Assembly (NCBI RefSeq): GCF_003173055.1
Contig: NZ_QGLF01000001.1
Coordinates: 69,085 to 133,084 of the forward strand
DNA length: 64,000 bases
Reading direction: 5' to 3'
Origin: Zavarzinia compransoris
GTDB lineage: Bacteria; Pseudomonadota; Alphaproteobacteria; Zavarziniales; Zavarziniaceae
The number at the start of each line of letters is the position of its first letter. Within the stretch, counting starts at the first letter, position 1. Positions 26,944 through 35,478 of this stretch are shown in pieces. Both the position numbers and the translations under genes were made by a program. The notes beneath the pieces were generated by a model that was given only the letters and a program-made list of their open reading frames with translations, made no database searches and was not told the DNA's origin.

Positions 26944-29900
26944 GGGGTCCACCGGTCGATAGGCGGCGTAGGGTGTCCATGTATTCATCGAGGGCGAATC
27001 CTCTCACCATGGACCGCAGCGCGGTCGTGAAGGCCAGGGCCTGTGGGTGTTGCTGGTCGATCTCGTCCAGCTTGGCGCGGATGCCGCGGACATAGCCGAT
27101 CTCGCCCAGTTTCAGCAGGTCTTGCAGATGGCGGGCGGGCGGCAGGGCGGCCGCGTCGAAACGGGGCGGGCCGGCGATGGCGGCGGGCGACGCCGCCTCA
27201 TGGGTCCAGGACAGGTTCAGGACCCGGCCGATGGTCTCGAACAGGCGGCGCAGGTGGACGGGCTTGACCAGGAAGGCATCGTGCGGGTCGTCCGGGTCGC
27301 CGCCCGGGCGGTATTCATTGGCATTGGCCGAGACCATGACGATGCGCGGGCGCCAGTCCCCGGCCGCGGCGGTCTCGCGCAGGCGGTGCGCCACCTCCCA
27401 GCCGTTCATGTCCGGCATCGAAATATCGAGCAGGACGAGGTCGGGCCGGGCGACCGCGGCAAGCTCGATGCACGAGGTGCCGTCCGCCGCGCCGAACACG
27501 GTGAAGCCGACGGGCGAAAGCGAATCCTGGATCAATTCGCGGTGATCCGCCTCGTCGTCGGCGACCAGCACCGTGCGCACCGGGCCCAGATAGCCGCGGA
27601 TCACCGGGTCGCGCTCGCGCTCCTCGACCGGCTTGCCCGAGGTCGAGAGCAGCAGGCGGACCTTGAACAAAGTGCCCTTGCCGAAGACGGAGGAGACCGA
27701 AATCTCGCCGCCCATGATCTCGGTCAGCAATTTGGTGATGGTAAGGCCGAGGCCGGTGCCGAGGGAGGCGAAGGCATTCGGCTGCCGGCCCCGCTCGAAG
27801 GGATCGAAGATGCGGCCGATGTCGTCCGGGTGGATGCCGATGCCCGTATCCACCACCTCGAATTCCGCCATCGGATCGCGGAACCGGATGCGCAGCGCGA
27901 CATGGCCGTGGCGGGTGAATTTGATCGCGTTGGAGAGAAGGTTGATCAGGATCTGGCGCAGGCGCTTCTCGTCGGTGAAGACGACGGCGGGCAGGGTCGG
28001 GGCTTTCTCGAAGATGAAGTCGATACCCTTGCCCTGGGCCTGGAGCCGGAACATGCCGACGATCTGGTCCAGGAATTCGTCGGTCTGTACCTCGTCGCGG
28101 TGCAGGTGCAGGCGGCCGGCCTCGATCTTCGAGATGTCGAGCAGGCCCTCGATCAGCCCGGTCAGGTGCTCGGCGCTGCGCCGGATCACCTTCACCGCAT
28201 CCTGGCGGTGGGGCGGCATGGCGGGATCGCGGTCGAGCAACTGGGCATAGCCGAAGATCGCGTTCAGCGGCGTGCGCAATTCGTGGCTGATGCCGACGAC
28301 ATAGCGGGTCTTGGCCAGATTGGCGTTCTCGGCCGCTTCCTTGGCCTTTTGCAGCTTGGCGTCGGTGACCTTGTGGGCCTCGATCTCCTGCATCAGCAGG
28401 GTGGTCTGGCGGCCGGATTCCTCTTCCGCGACATGGCGGCTTTCCTGGGCGAGGACGAAGAGCCAGGCGGCGACCCCGGTGATGATGAAGAGGATGAAGA
28501 AGATCGACCACATCATGCTGGCGAGGGCCGGATTATGCCCGCCGCTGTCCAGCGTGCCCTGGTAATAGACCAGCCACAGGGTGAGGCCGATCACCCCGGC
28601 CGCGATCGCCTGCATGCCGATATAATGGCCGAGGCGGGAATTCAGCCGGTCGACCAGGCGGGCCGGCATGATGGTGCCGAGCAGGGCGAGAATCTGGTCC
28701 GGGATGCGGGCCTTGTCCTTGCAGCCGTCGTGGCAGCGGGCGTCGAGCGAGCAGCACAGGGAACAGATCGGCCCGCCATAGGCGGGGCAGAAAGCCATAT
28801 CCTCGGGCTCGAACCTATGCTCGCAGATACAGCAGGCGATCGATTGCCGGGCCCGCCAGTTCCGCCGCGGCGTGCGGGCGATGTAATAGCGGCCCTTGGT
28901 GACCCAGGCGATCACCGGCGCGGTGGAAAAGGCGACGAAGAGGGCGAGAAAGGGGGCAAGGGCCTGCATCTCGGCCCCGAACAGGCCGAACAGGGCGATC
29001 GAGGCCACGCCCGTCGCGATCAGCATGGAGCCGACGCCGACCGGGTTGATGTCGTAGAGATGGGCGCGCTTGAATTCGATGTGTTTCGGCGACAGGCCGA
29101 GCGGCTTGTTGATCACGAGGTCGGACACGATCGCCCCGACCCAGGCGATCGCGATCACCGAATAGAGCCCGAGGATGCGTTCCAGCGCGTGATAGATGCC
29201 CAGTTCCATCAGGAGCAGGGCGATCGCCACGTTGAACACCAGCCAGACCACCCGGCCCGGGTGGCTGTGGGTCAGGCGCGAGAAGAAATTCGACCAGGCG
29301 ATCGAGCCGGCGTAGGCATTGGTCACATTGATCTTGAACTGCGACAGCACGACGAAGGCGCCGGTGACGCCAAGTGCGACCCCCGGATCGTCGAACATGG
29401 TGCCGAAGGCGACCAGATACATCTGGGTCGGCTCCGCCGCCTGTTCGACCGCGATGCCGTGGCGGAGGCACAGCACCGCCAGCAAGGATCCCGCCAGCAT
29501 CTTGAGGACGCCGAGCACGATCCACCCCGGCCCCGCGGCCAGCAGCCCGGCCCACCAGCCGAACTTCTCCCGCCGGGTCTTCGGCGCCGCCGGCAGGAAG
29601 CGCAGGAAGTCGACCTGTTCGCCGATCTGCGCGACCAGGGAAAAGATGACCGAGGCGGCAAGGCCGAAGGCGATGAGGTCGAGGCCGCCGTCGGCCGGGC
29701 CGTGGCGCCCGGTATGGGACTTCCAGTCGCCGAAGATCTCGCCGCCCGAAAAGATCAGGAAGGCGAAGGGCATCAGGTGCAGCACGATCCAGAACGGCTG
29801 TGTCCACATCTGCACCCGGCTGATCCAGGTGATGCCGTGGGTAACCACAGGGATAACGGCCAGGGCGCAGACGATATAGCCGAGCGAGGGCGGCAGGCCG

Positions 29901-30334
29901 AACAGCATCTCGAGCGCGAGCGCCATGATCGCCGCCTCGATCGCAAAGAAGATGAAGGTGAAGGAGGCATAGATCAGCGACGTCAAGGTCGAGCCGATAT
30001 AGCCGAAACCCGCACCGCGGGTGAGAAGATCGATATCGACACCGTAACGCGCGGCGTAATAGGAAATGGGCACCCCGGTCAGGAAGATCAGCAGGCCGAC
30101 GACGAGGATCGCCAGGGTCGCGTTCGAGAAGCCGTAGGAGAGGGTGATGGCGCCGCCGATCGCTTCGAGCGCCAGGAAGGAAATGGCGCCGAGGGCGGTA
30201 TTGGCGACACGGAACGACGACCAGCGGCGGGCCCCCTTGGCGGTGAAGCGCAGGGCGTAGTCTTCCAGGGTCTGGTTCGCGACCCACTGATTATACTGGC
30301 GGCGCACCCGGACGATGCGCTGTCGTGCCGACAT
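26930..30334 (-). CDS. NCS1 transporter fused to hybrid histidine kinase
   Basis: 1134 residues. About 1-480 is an NCS1-type permease (cytosine/allantoin/hydantoin/uracil family) with some 12 helices, including TLEDYALRFTAK near the N-terminus. About 498-545 is a cysteine-rich module (CCICEHRF, CSLCCSLDARCHDGC) that looks metal-binding. Next come two more membrane helices, a coiled linker, a phospho-acceptor His near 683 (GISHELRTPLNAIFGY), an ATPase domain (LLSNAIKFT, DTGIGI, GLGLTITK), and a receiver with Asp near 968 (LVLLDISMPDMNGW). A C-terminal helical tail of about 85 residues could be a phosphotransfer segment but lacks a clear motif. It is divergent from urtA. Probably senses the transported amide or ureide directly. 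Confidence 0.9.
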   Translation of the reverse strand: MSARQRIVRVRRQYNQWVANQTLEDYALRFTAKGARRWSSFRVANTALGAISFLALEAIGGAITLSYGFSNATLAILVVGLLIFLTGVPISYYAARYGVDIDLLTRGAGFGYIGSTLTSLIYASFTFIFFAIEAAIMALALEMLFGLPPSLGYIVCALAVIPVVTHGITWISRVQMWTQPFWIVLHLMPFAFLIFSGGEIFGDWKSHTGRHGPADGGLDLIAFGLAASVIFSLVAQIGEQVDFLRFLPAAPKTRREKFGWWAGLLAAGPGWIVLGVLKMLAGSLLAVLCLRHGIAVEQAAEPTQMYLVAFGTMFDDPGVALGVTGAFVVLSQFKINVTNAYAGSIAWSNFFSRLTHSHPGRVVWLVFNVAIALLLMELGIYHALERILGLYSVIAIAWVGAIVSDLVINKPLGLSPKHIEFKRAHLYDINPVGVGSMLIATGVASIALFGLFGAEMQALAPFLALFVAFSTAPVIAWVTKGRYYIARTPRRNWRARQSIACCICEHRFEPEDMAFCPAYGGPICSLCCSLDARCHDGCKDKARIPDQILALLGTIMPARLVDRLNSRLGHYIGMQAIAAGVIGLTLWLVYYQGTLDSGGHNPALASMMWSIFFILFIITGVAAWLFVLAQESRHVAEEESGRQTTLLMQEIEAHKVTDAKLQKAKEAAENANLAKTRYVVGISHELRTPLNAIFGYAQLLDRDPAMPPHRQDAVKVIRRSAEHLTGLIEGLLDISKIEAGRLHLHRDEVQTDEFLDQIVGMFRLQAQGKGIDFIFEKAPTLPAVVFTDEKRLRQILINLLSNAIKFTRHGHVALRIRFRDPMAEFEVVDTGIGIHPDDIGRIFDPFERGRQPNAFASLGTGLGLTITKLLTEIMGGEISVSSVFGKGTLFKVRLLLSTSGKPVEERERDPVIRGYLGPVRTVLVADDEADHRELIQDSLSPVGFTVFGAADGTSCIELAAVARPDLVLLDISMPDMNGWEVAHRLRETAAAGDWRPRIVMVSANANEYRPGGDPDDPHDAFLVKPVHLRRLFETIGRVLNLSWTHEAASPAAIAGPPRFDAAALPPARHLQDLLKLGEIGYVRGIRAKLDEIDQQHPQALAFTTALRSMVRGFALDEYMDTLRRLSTGGPHDGP

Positions 30335-30350
30335 CCCCTGGCCCCTCGGT

Positions 30351-30396
30351 TACGCAACGTGCCAACAAGATACGCATGTCCCGCGCTTGATACGCA
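30351..30396. promoter_or_regulatory. Three TACGCA repeats at exact 20-base spacing
   Basis: TACGCA starts at 30351, 30371 and 30391, each within TTACGCAA or GATACGCA, just upstream of the kinase-transporter gene. The two-turn spacing puts all three on one face of the helix, as expected for an activator array. Likely bound by the LuxR-type regulator at 26041 (inference). Confidence 0.55.
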
Positions 30397-30424
30397 ATGC
30401 CGGCGGCGCCCCATCGACCGCGAC

Positions 30425-30447
30425 ATGACGCAAGAGTGATGCGTCAT
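30425..30447. promoter_or_regulatory. Inverted repeat ATGACGCA-N7-TGCGTCAT
   Basis: Perfect eight-base arms at 30425-30432 and 30440-30447 with a seven-base spacer, in the divergent kinase/urtA region. The GACGCA core is one base from the TACGCA core of the neighbouring repeats, which suggests the same protein. Confidence 0.5.
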
Positions 30448-30460
30448 TGCTGCGCTGCAA

Positions 30461-30478
30461 ATACGCAGTTCTGCGTAT
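30461..30478. promoter_or_regulatory. Perfect palindrome ATACGCAG-TT-CTGCGTAT
   Basis: Eight-base arms with a two-base centre, 90 bases before urtA. It contains the TACGCA core in both orientations and is the best candidate for a dimer operator governing urtABCDE-fmdAB. A GNRA-type mini-hairpin (GGGAC-GCAA-GTCCC, 30517-30530) follows in the probable leader. Confidence 0.55.
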
Positions 30479-30567
30479 GGTTGCGATGCACAAAAAAATC
30501 TGACCATCGCCTCGCAGGGACGCAAGTCCCGATCGGATCTGACAGGGATCACTGACAGGAGGGGCGT

Positions 30568-31836
30568 ATGGCTGCCGACGATACCAATGAACAGAAGGGC
30601 CTGACTTCGCCGCTGCGCCGGCAGTTGCTGAAGGGCATGGCGGCGCTGCCCGCGGTCGCGGCCTTCGGCGGCGCCCCGCGCGCCGGCTTCGCGGCCGACG
30701 GCGTCAACACCACCGGCCTTGCGGTCACGGATACCGAGGTGACGGTCGGCATCCTGCATTCGGTGACCGGCACCATGGCGATCTCGGAAACCGGGTCGGT
30801 GCAGGCGGAAAAGCTGGCGATCGAGCAGATCAACGCCGCGGGCGGCGTGCTCGGCCGCAAGATCAAATACATCCAGGAGGACGGCGCGTCCGACTGGCCG
30901 ACCTTCGCCGAAAAGGCGAAGAAACTGCTGGTCAACGACAAATGCGCCTCGGTCTTCGGCTGCTGGACTTCGGCCAGCCGCAAGGCGGTGCTGCCGGTCT
31001 TCGAGCAATACAACGGCATGCTCTACTACCCGACCTTCTATGAAGGTCTCGAACAGTCGAAGAACGTCATCTACACCGGCCAGGAGGCGACCCAGCAGAT
31101 CATCGCCGGCCTCGACTGGGTGGTGAAGGAGAAGGGCGCGAAGACCTTCTACCTGCTCGGCTCCGACTATATCTGGCCGCGCACCTCGAATAAGATCGCG
31201 CGGAAGCACATCGAGAATTTCCAGAAGCTCGAAGTGGTGGGCGAGGAATATTTCCCGCTCGGCCACACCCAGTTCAACTCGGTCATCAACAAGATCAAGC
31301 TGAAGAAGCCCGATGTGATCTATGCGATCATCGTCGGCGGTTCCAACGTCGCCTTCTACAAGCAGCTGAAGGCCGCCGGCTTCGACCTCGAGAACAAGCA
31401 GACCCTGCTGACCATCTCGGTTACCGAGGACGAGATCCTCGGCATCGGCGGCGAGAACATCGTCGGCGCCTATGCCTGCATGAAGTATTTCCAGTCCCTC
31501 GACAACGAGAACAACAAGAAGTTCGTCGAAGCCTTCAAGGCCATGTGGGGCAAGGACATCGTGATCGGTGACGTTACCCAGGCCGCCTATCTCGGTCCCT
31601 GGCTGTGGAAGGCGACGGTCGAGAAGGCCGGCTCTTTCGATATCGACAAGGTGGCGGCGGCCTCGCCCGGGATCGAGTTCAAAGAAGCCCCCGAAGGCTA
31701 CGTCCGCATCCACGAGAACCATCACCTGTGGTCGAAGACCCGCGTCGGCCGCGTCCGCAAGGACGGCCAATACGACGTGGTCTATGAGACCGCCGACCTG
31801 GTGGAACCGAACCCGTTCCCCGCCGGCTACCAATAA
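30568..31836 (+). CDS. urtA: Urea/short-chain-amide ABC transporter, substrate-binding protein
   Basis: 422 residues. The N-terminus has a twin-arginine signal (SPLRRQLLKGMAALPAV, cleavage near AGFAA). The mature protein is a type I periplasmic-binding fold: VTVGILHSVTGTMAISETG, GCWTSASRKAVLPVFEQYNGMLYYPTFYEG, VGEEYFPLGHTQFNSVINKIK. These are the UrtA/FmdD signatures within the branched-chain amino-acid binding family. The ligand is urea or formamide/acetamide; the downstream formamidase favours amides. A hairpin after the gene should give more binding protein than permease. Confidence 0.92.
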   Translation: MAADDTNEQKGLTSPLRRQLLKGMAALPAVAAFGGAPRAGFAADGVNTTGLAVTDTEVTVGILHSVTGTMAISETGSVQAEKLAIEQINAAGGVLGRKIKYIQEDGASDWPTFAEKAKKLLVNDKCASVFGCWTSASRKAVLPVFEQYNGMLYYPTFYEGLEQSKNVIYTGQEATQQIIAGLDWVVKEKGAKTFYLLGSDYIWPRTSNKIARKHIENFQKLEVVGEEYFPLGHTQFNSVINKIKLKKPDVIYAIIVGGSNVAFYKQLKAAGFDLENKQTLLTISVTEDEILGIGGENIVGAYACMKYFQSLDNENNKKFVEAFKAMWGKDIVIGDVTQAAYLGPWLWKATVEKAGSFDIDKVAAASPGIEFKEAPEGYVRIHENHHLWSKTRVGRVRKDGQYDVVYETADLVEPNPFPAGYQ

Positions 31837-31846
31837 GCCTTGCGTC

Positions 31847-31872
31847 GGGGCCCGGCCCGGCCGGGCCCCTTT
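31847..31872 (+). terminator. Attenuator-type hairpin between urtA and urtB
   Basis: Nine-base arms GGGGCCCGG / CCGGGCCCC, five-base loop, then TTT. Placed directly after the binding-protein stop, it probably allows partial read-through so that urtA transcript exceeds that of the permease genes. Confidence 0.65.
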
Positions 31873-31913
31873 GGGCGTTGCGTGTTTCAACCGTCGTGCG
31901 GGGTGACGCGGCC

Positions 31914-32837
31914 ATGTTCGATTATTCGTTTGCCGAGCTAAGCTCGATCCTGGTGATGCAGGGCTTCGCCGGGCTGATCCTGTTTTCGGTCTTCGTGCTC
32001 ATGGCGCTCGGGCTTGCCATCATTTTCGGCCAGATGGGCGTCATCAACATGGCGCATGGCGAGTTCATGATCCTCGGCGCCTATGTGACCTATCTGACGT
32101 CGCATCTCTTTCTCGAATTCCTGCCCTTCGCCTATCCCGCCTATTTCTTCGTCGCCATGGTCTTCGCCTTCGTGGTGGCGGGCGCCCTCGGCCTGCTCGT
32201 CGAATGGGCGATGATCCGGCATCTCTATGCCCGGCCGCTCGACACGCTGCTCGCCACCTGGGGGCTCAGCCTCATCCTGCAGCAGATCTTCCGCTCGACC
32301 TTCGGCGCACGCGAGGTCGGGGTCGAACTGCCCGACTGGATGATGGGCTCGCTGGCGCTCAGCGATACCATCGAGGTGCAGATCAACGGCCTCTTCGTCA
32401 TGGGCCTCACGGTGGCGATCACCGTCGCCGTGCTCACCCTGCTGTTCAAGTCGCGCTGGGGCCTTCAGGTGCGCGCCGTCACCACCAACCGCACCATGTC
32501 GGGCGCGGTCGGCATCGATACGCGGCGCGTCGACCGCATGACCTTCGGCCTCGGCTGCGGCGTCGCCGGCGTCGCCGGGGCGGCCTTCACCATGATCGGC
32601 TCGACCGGGCCGACCTCGGGCCAGCTCTATATCGTCGATACGTTCCTCGTCGTCGTCTTCGGCGGCGCGCAGAGCCTGATCGGCACCGTCGCCTCGGCCT
32701 TCACCATCTCGCAGAGCCAGTCGGCGCTGGAATTCTTCATCTCCGGCTCCATGGCCAAGGTGCTGACGCTGCTCATCGTCATCGGTCTCCTGATGCTGCG
32801 GCCCCAGGGCCTCTTCGTCCTCAAGGTGCGGAGGTGA
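31914..32837 (+). CDS. urtB: Urea/amide ABC transporter permease
   Basis: 307 residues with about eight membrane helices, LivH type. Recognisable segments are ALGLAIIFGQMGVINMAHGEFMILGAY near the N-terminus and GLGCGVAGVAGAAFTMIG with VVFGGAQSLIGT near the C-terminus, where the cytoplasmic loop contacts the ATPases. The start at 31914 gives a compact N-terminus; an upstream in-frame codon at 31878 is possible. First of the two membrane subunits. Confidence 0.9.
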   Translation: MFDYSFAELSSILVMQGFAGLILFSVFVLMALGLAIIFGQMGVINMAHGEFMILGAYVTYLTSHLFLEFLPFAYPAYFFVAMVFAFVVAGALGLLVEWAMIRHLYARPLDTLLATWGLSLILQQIFRSTFGAREVGVELPDWMMGSLALSDTIEVQINGLFVMGLTVAITVAVLTLLFKSRWGLQVRAVTTNRTMSGAVGIDTRRVDRMTFGLGCGVAGVAGAAFTMIGSTGPTSGQLYIVDTFLVVVFGGAQSLIGTVASAFTISQSQSALEFFISGSMAKVLTLLIVIGLLMLRPQGLFVLKVRR

Positions 32838-32842
32838 TCCTC

Positions 32843-33967
32843 ATGACCAAGGAAACGCTCGCCCGTCTCGCCCGCGAATGGCTCGGCTTCGGCCTGCTCG
32901 CCTTCGTGCTGATCGCGATCTTCCCGTCCGTGCTCGACGATTTCCGCCTCAACCTCGTCGGCAAATATCTCTCCTTCGGCTTCGTCGTCCTCGGGCTGGT
33001 GCTGTGCTGGGGCTATACCGGCATTCTCAGCCTGGGGCAGGGGATCTTCTTCGGGCTCGGCGGCTATTGCATCGCCATGTTCCTGAAGCTCGAAGCCTCG
33101 ACGCCGGAAAACACCGCGATCCAGTCCACCCCCGGCATTCCCGACTTCATGGACTGGAACCAGCTGACCGAACTGCCCTTCTTCTGGGAACCGTTCCATT
33201 CCTTCGCCTTCACCGTCTTCGCCATCATGGCGGTGCCGGCGGCGATCGCCTTCATCCTCGCCTATGCCATGTTCAAGCGCCGCGTCGGCGGGGTCTATTT
33301 CGCCATCATCACCCAGGCGGTGACGGCGGTCCTCACCATCCTGATCATCGGCCAGCAGGGCTATACCGGCGGCATCAACGGCATCACCGACCTACGCACC
33401 CTGATGGGCTGGGACATCCGCACCGACGACGCGCGCTTCGCCCTCTATTTCATCTGCGTCGCCCTGCTGCTCGTCTGCATCCTGATCGGGCGCTTCGTCC
33501 TGAAATCCAAGCTCGGCCGCATCCTGGTCGCCATCCGCGACAAGGAGGAGAGGGTGCGCTTCTCCGGTTACGACGTCGCCAACTTCAAGGTCTTCGTCTT
33601 CTGCACGGCGGCGGCGCTGGCCGGCATCGGCGGGGCCATGTTCACGCTCCAGGTCGGCTTCATGTCGCCCACCATCATCGGCATCGTGCCCTCGATCGAG
33701 ATGGTGATCTTCTGCGCGCTGGGCGGCCGCCTGTCCCTGATCGGCGCGGTGGCCGGGGCCCTGATCGTCAATGCGGCGAAGACCACCTTCTCCGAAATGT
33801 TCCCGGAACTCTGGCTCTTCGCCATGGGCGGCCTCTTCATCGGCGTGACCCTGTTCTTCCCCAAGGGCCTGGCCGGCCTCGTCGACGACTATGTCCGCCC
33901 GTTCCTCGGCCGGCATCTGCTCGGCGTGAAGCCGAACGATCGCCCGGCCCCGACCCCCGCCGAGTGA
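32843..33967 (+). CDS. urtC: Urea/amide ABC transporter permease
   Basis: 374 residues, LivM type. The ATG at 32843 follows GGAGGTGA that overlaps the urtB stop. It has about nine membrane helices, with CWGYTGILSLGQGIFFGLGGY near residue 55 and a large loop (EASTPENTAIQS...) characteristic of UrtC. The C-terminal VIFCALGGRLSLIGAVAGA segment is the coupling region. Forms the pore with UrtB. Confidence 0.9.
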   Translation: MTKETLARLAREWLGFGLLAFVLIAIFPSVLDDFRLNLVGKYLSFGFVVLGLVLCWGYTGILSLGQGIFFGLGGYCIAMFLKLEASTPENTAIQSTPGIPDFMDWNQLTELPFFWEPFHSFAFTVFAIMAVPAAIAFILAYAMFKRRVGGVYFAIITQAVTAVLTILIIGQQGYTGGINGITDLRTLMGWDIRTDDARFALYFICVALLLVCILIGRFVLKSKLGRILVAIRDKEERVRFSGYDVANFKVFVFCTAAALAGIGGAMFTLQVGFMSPTIIGIVPSIEMVIFCALGGRLSLIGAVAGALIVNAAKTTFSEMFPELWLFAMGGLFIGVTLFFPKGLAGLVDDYVRPFLGRHLLGVKPNDRPAPTPAE

Positions 33968-33980
33968 GAGGAGGAGACCC

Positions 33981-34742
33981 ATGCCCGTCATCGGCCCCGT
34001 CGTCGAAAGCGATATCCTGCTCGCCCTTGAAGGCGTCACCGTCTCCTTCGACGGCTTCAAGGCGGTGAACGACCTCTCCCTCTACATCCAGAAGGGCGAA
34101 TTGCGCGTGATCATCGGCCCGAACGGCGCCGGCAAGACCACCGTGCTCGACCTCATCTGCGGCCGCACCAAGGTCTCGGAAGGTTCCATCCAGTTCAAGG
34201 ACACGGAAGTGACCCGGCTGAAGGAACACGAGATCGTCCGCCTCGGCATCGGCCGGAAATTCCAGAACCCCTCGATCTACGAGGACCTGACCGTGTTCGA
34301 GAACCTGGAGATTTCCTATCCGAAGGGCCGGGGCGTGTTCGGCGCACTGGGCTTCCGGCGCAGCAAGGACGTGATCGACCGCATCCACGAGATCGCGGAG
34401 ATGATCTTCCTGAAGGACCATCTCGACACCCGCTCGGAAATCCTCAGCCACGGCCAGAAGCAGTGGCTCGAGATCGGCATGCTGCTGATCCAGGACCCGG
34501 AACTGCTGATGCTCGACGAGCCGGTCGCCGGCATGTCGGTGGCGGAACGGGTGAAGACCGCGGAATTGCTGAACCGCATCATCGAGGGCCGCGCGGTGAT
34601 CGTGATCGAGCACGACATGAAGTTCGTCGAATCGATCGCCCACAAGGTCACCGTCCTGCACCAGGGCAAGGTGCTGGCCGAGGGGCGCATGGAAGTGATC
34701 CAGGACGACCCCAAGGTCCGCGAAGTCTATCTCGGCCATTGA
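33981..34742 (+). CDS. urtD: Urea/amide ABC transporter ATPase
   Basis: 253 residues. Walker A GPNGAGKTT, Walker B LLMLDEPVAGMS, the signature region LSHGQKQWLEIGMLL and the switch His in IEHDMKF are complete. The signature LSHGQ, in place of LSGGQ, is a usual UrtD/LivG variant. It lies 13 bases after urtC and 15 before urtE. Cytoplasmic, energises the transporter. Confidence 0.93.
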   Translation: MPVIGPVVESDILLALEGVTVSFDGFKAVNDLSLYIQKGELRVIIGPNGAGKTTVLDLICGRTKVSEGSIQFKDTEVTRLKEHEIVRLGIGRKFQNPSIYEDLTVFENLEISYPKGRGVFGALGFRRSKDVIDRIHEIAEMIFLKDHLDTRSEILSHGQKQWLEIGMLLIQDPELLMLDEPVAGMSVAERVKTAELLNRIIEGRAVIVIEHDMKFVESIAHKVTVLHQGKVLAEGRMEVIQDDPKVREVYLGH

Positions 34743-34757
34743 GATTGGAGAGGTAAC

Positions 34758-35447
34758 ATGCTCGACGTTCGCGACCTCAAGGTCTGCTATGGCCAGAGCG
34801 AAGTGCTCCACGGCCTCAACTTCACGGTGAAGCCGGGCGAGATCGTCGCCGTGGTCGGCCGCAACGGCATGGGCAAGTCGACGCTGATGAAATCCCTCGT
34901 CGGCATCCTGCCCACCGCCGCCGGCAGCGTGTCGCTGGGCGAGGCCGAGGTGCACCGCCTCGCCTCGCACCAGCGGGTGAAGCAGGGCATCGCCTATGTC
35001 CCGCAGGGGCGCCAGATCTTCGGCACCATGACGGTGAAAGAGAATATCGAGACCGGCCTGATCGTCTCGGGCCGGAAGCAGGTGCCGGAGGAACTCTACG
35101 AGATCTTTCCGATCCTCAAGGAATTCGCCAAGCGCCGGGGCGGCAATCTCTCGGGCGGGCAGCAGCAGCAATTGGCGATCGCCAGGGCGCTGGCGACCAA
35201 CCCCAAGGTCCTGCTGCTCGACGAGCCGACCGAGGGCATCCAACCCTCCATCATCAAGGACATGGCCAAGGTGCTGCGCCAGATCCGCGACATGACCAAC
35301 CTCTGCATCGTCGTCTGCGAACAGGTGCTGAGCTTCGTGCTCGATGTCGCCGACCGTGTCCTCGTCATCGAGAACGGCCGCATCGTCCACGAGAACACGC
35401 GCGCCGAGGTGGACGAGGAAAAGATCAGCCGCTTCCTCGCTGTGTAA
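34758..35447 (+). CDS. urtE: Urea/amide ABC transporter ATPase
   Basis: 229 residues, LivF type. Walker A GRNGMGKST, signature LSGGQQQQLAIARAL, Walker B VLLLDEPTEGIQPSII, and switch region VVCEQ, in which Gln replaces the common His as is normal in LivF/UrtE. The IQPSI motif after Walker B is typical of UrtE. Last transporter gene, followed after 31 bases by the formamidase. Confidence 0.93.
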   Translation: MLDVRDLKVCYGQSEVLHGLNFTVKPGEIVAVVGRNGMGKSTLMKSLVGILPTAAGSVSLGEAEVHRLASHQRVKQGIAYVPQGRQIFGTMTVKENIETGLIVSGRKQVPEELYEIFPILKEFAKRRGGNLSGGQQQQLAIARALATNPKVLLLDEPTEGIQPSIIKDMAKVLRQIRDMTNLCIVVCEQVLSFVLDVADRVLVIENGRIVHENTRAEVDEEKISRFLAV

Positions 35448-35478
35448 TCAATCGGGTTTAATCGGAAGGGAGACCCCC

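Noticed and set aside
27047-30439. Long open frame antisense to the NCS1-kinase gene
   Set aside because: Same reason: a stop-poor shadow with Asp/Gly/Gln/Arg bias and no recognisable domain.
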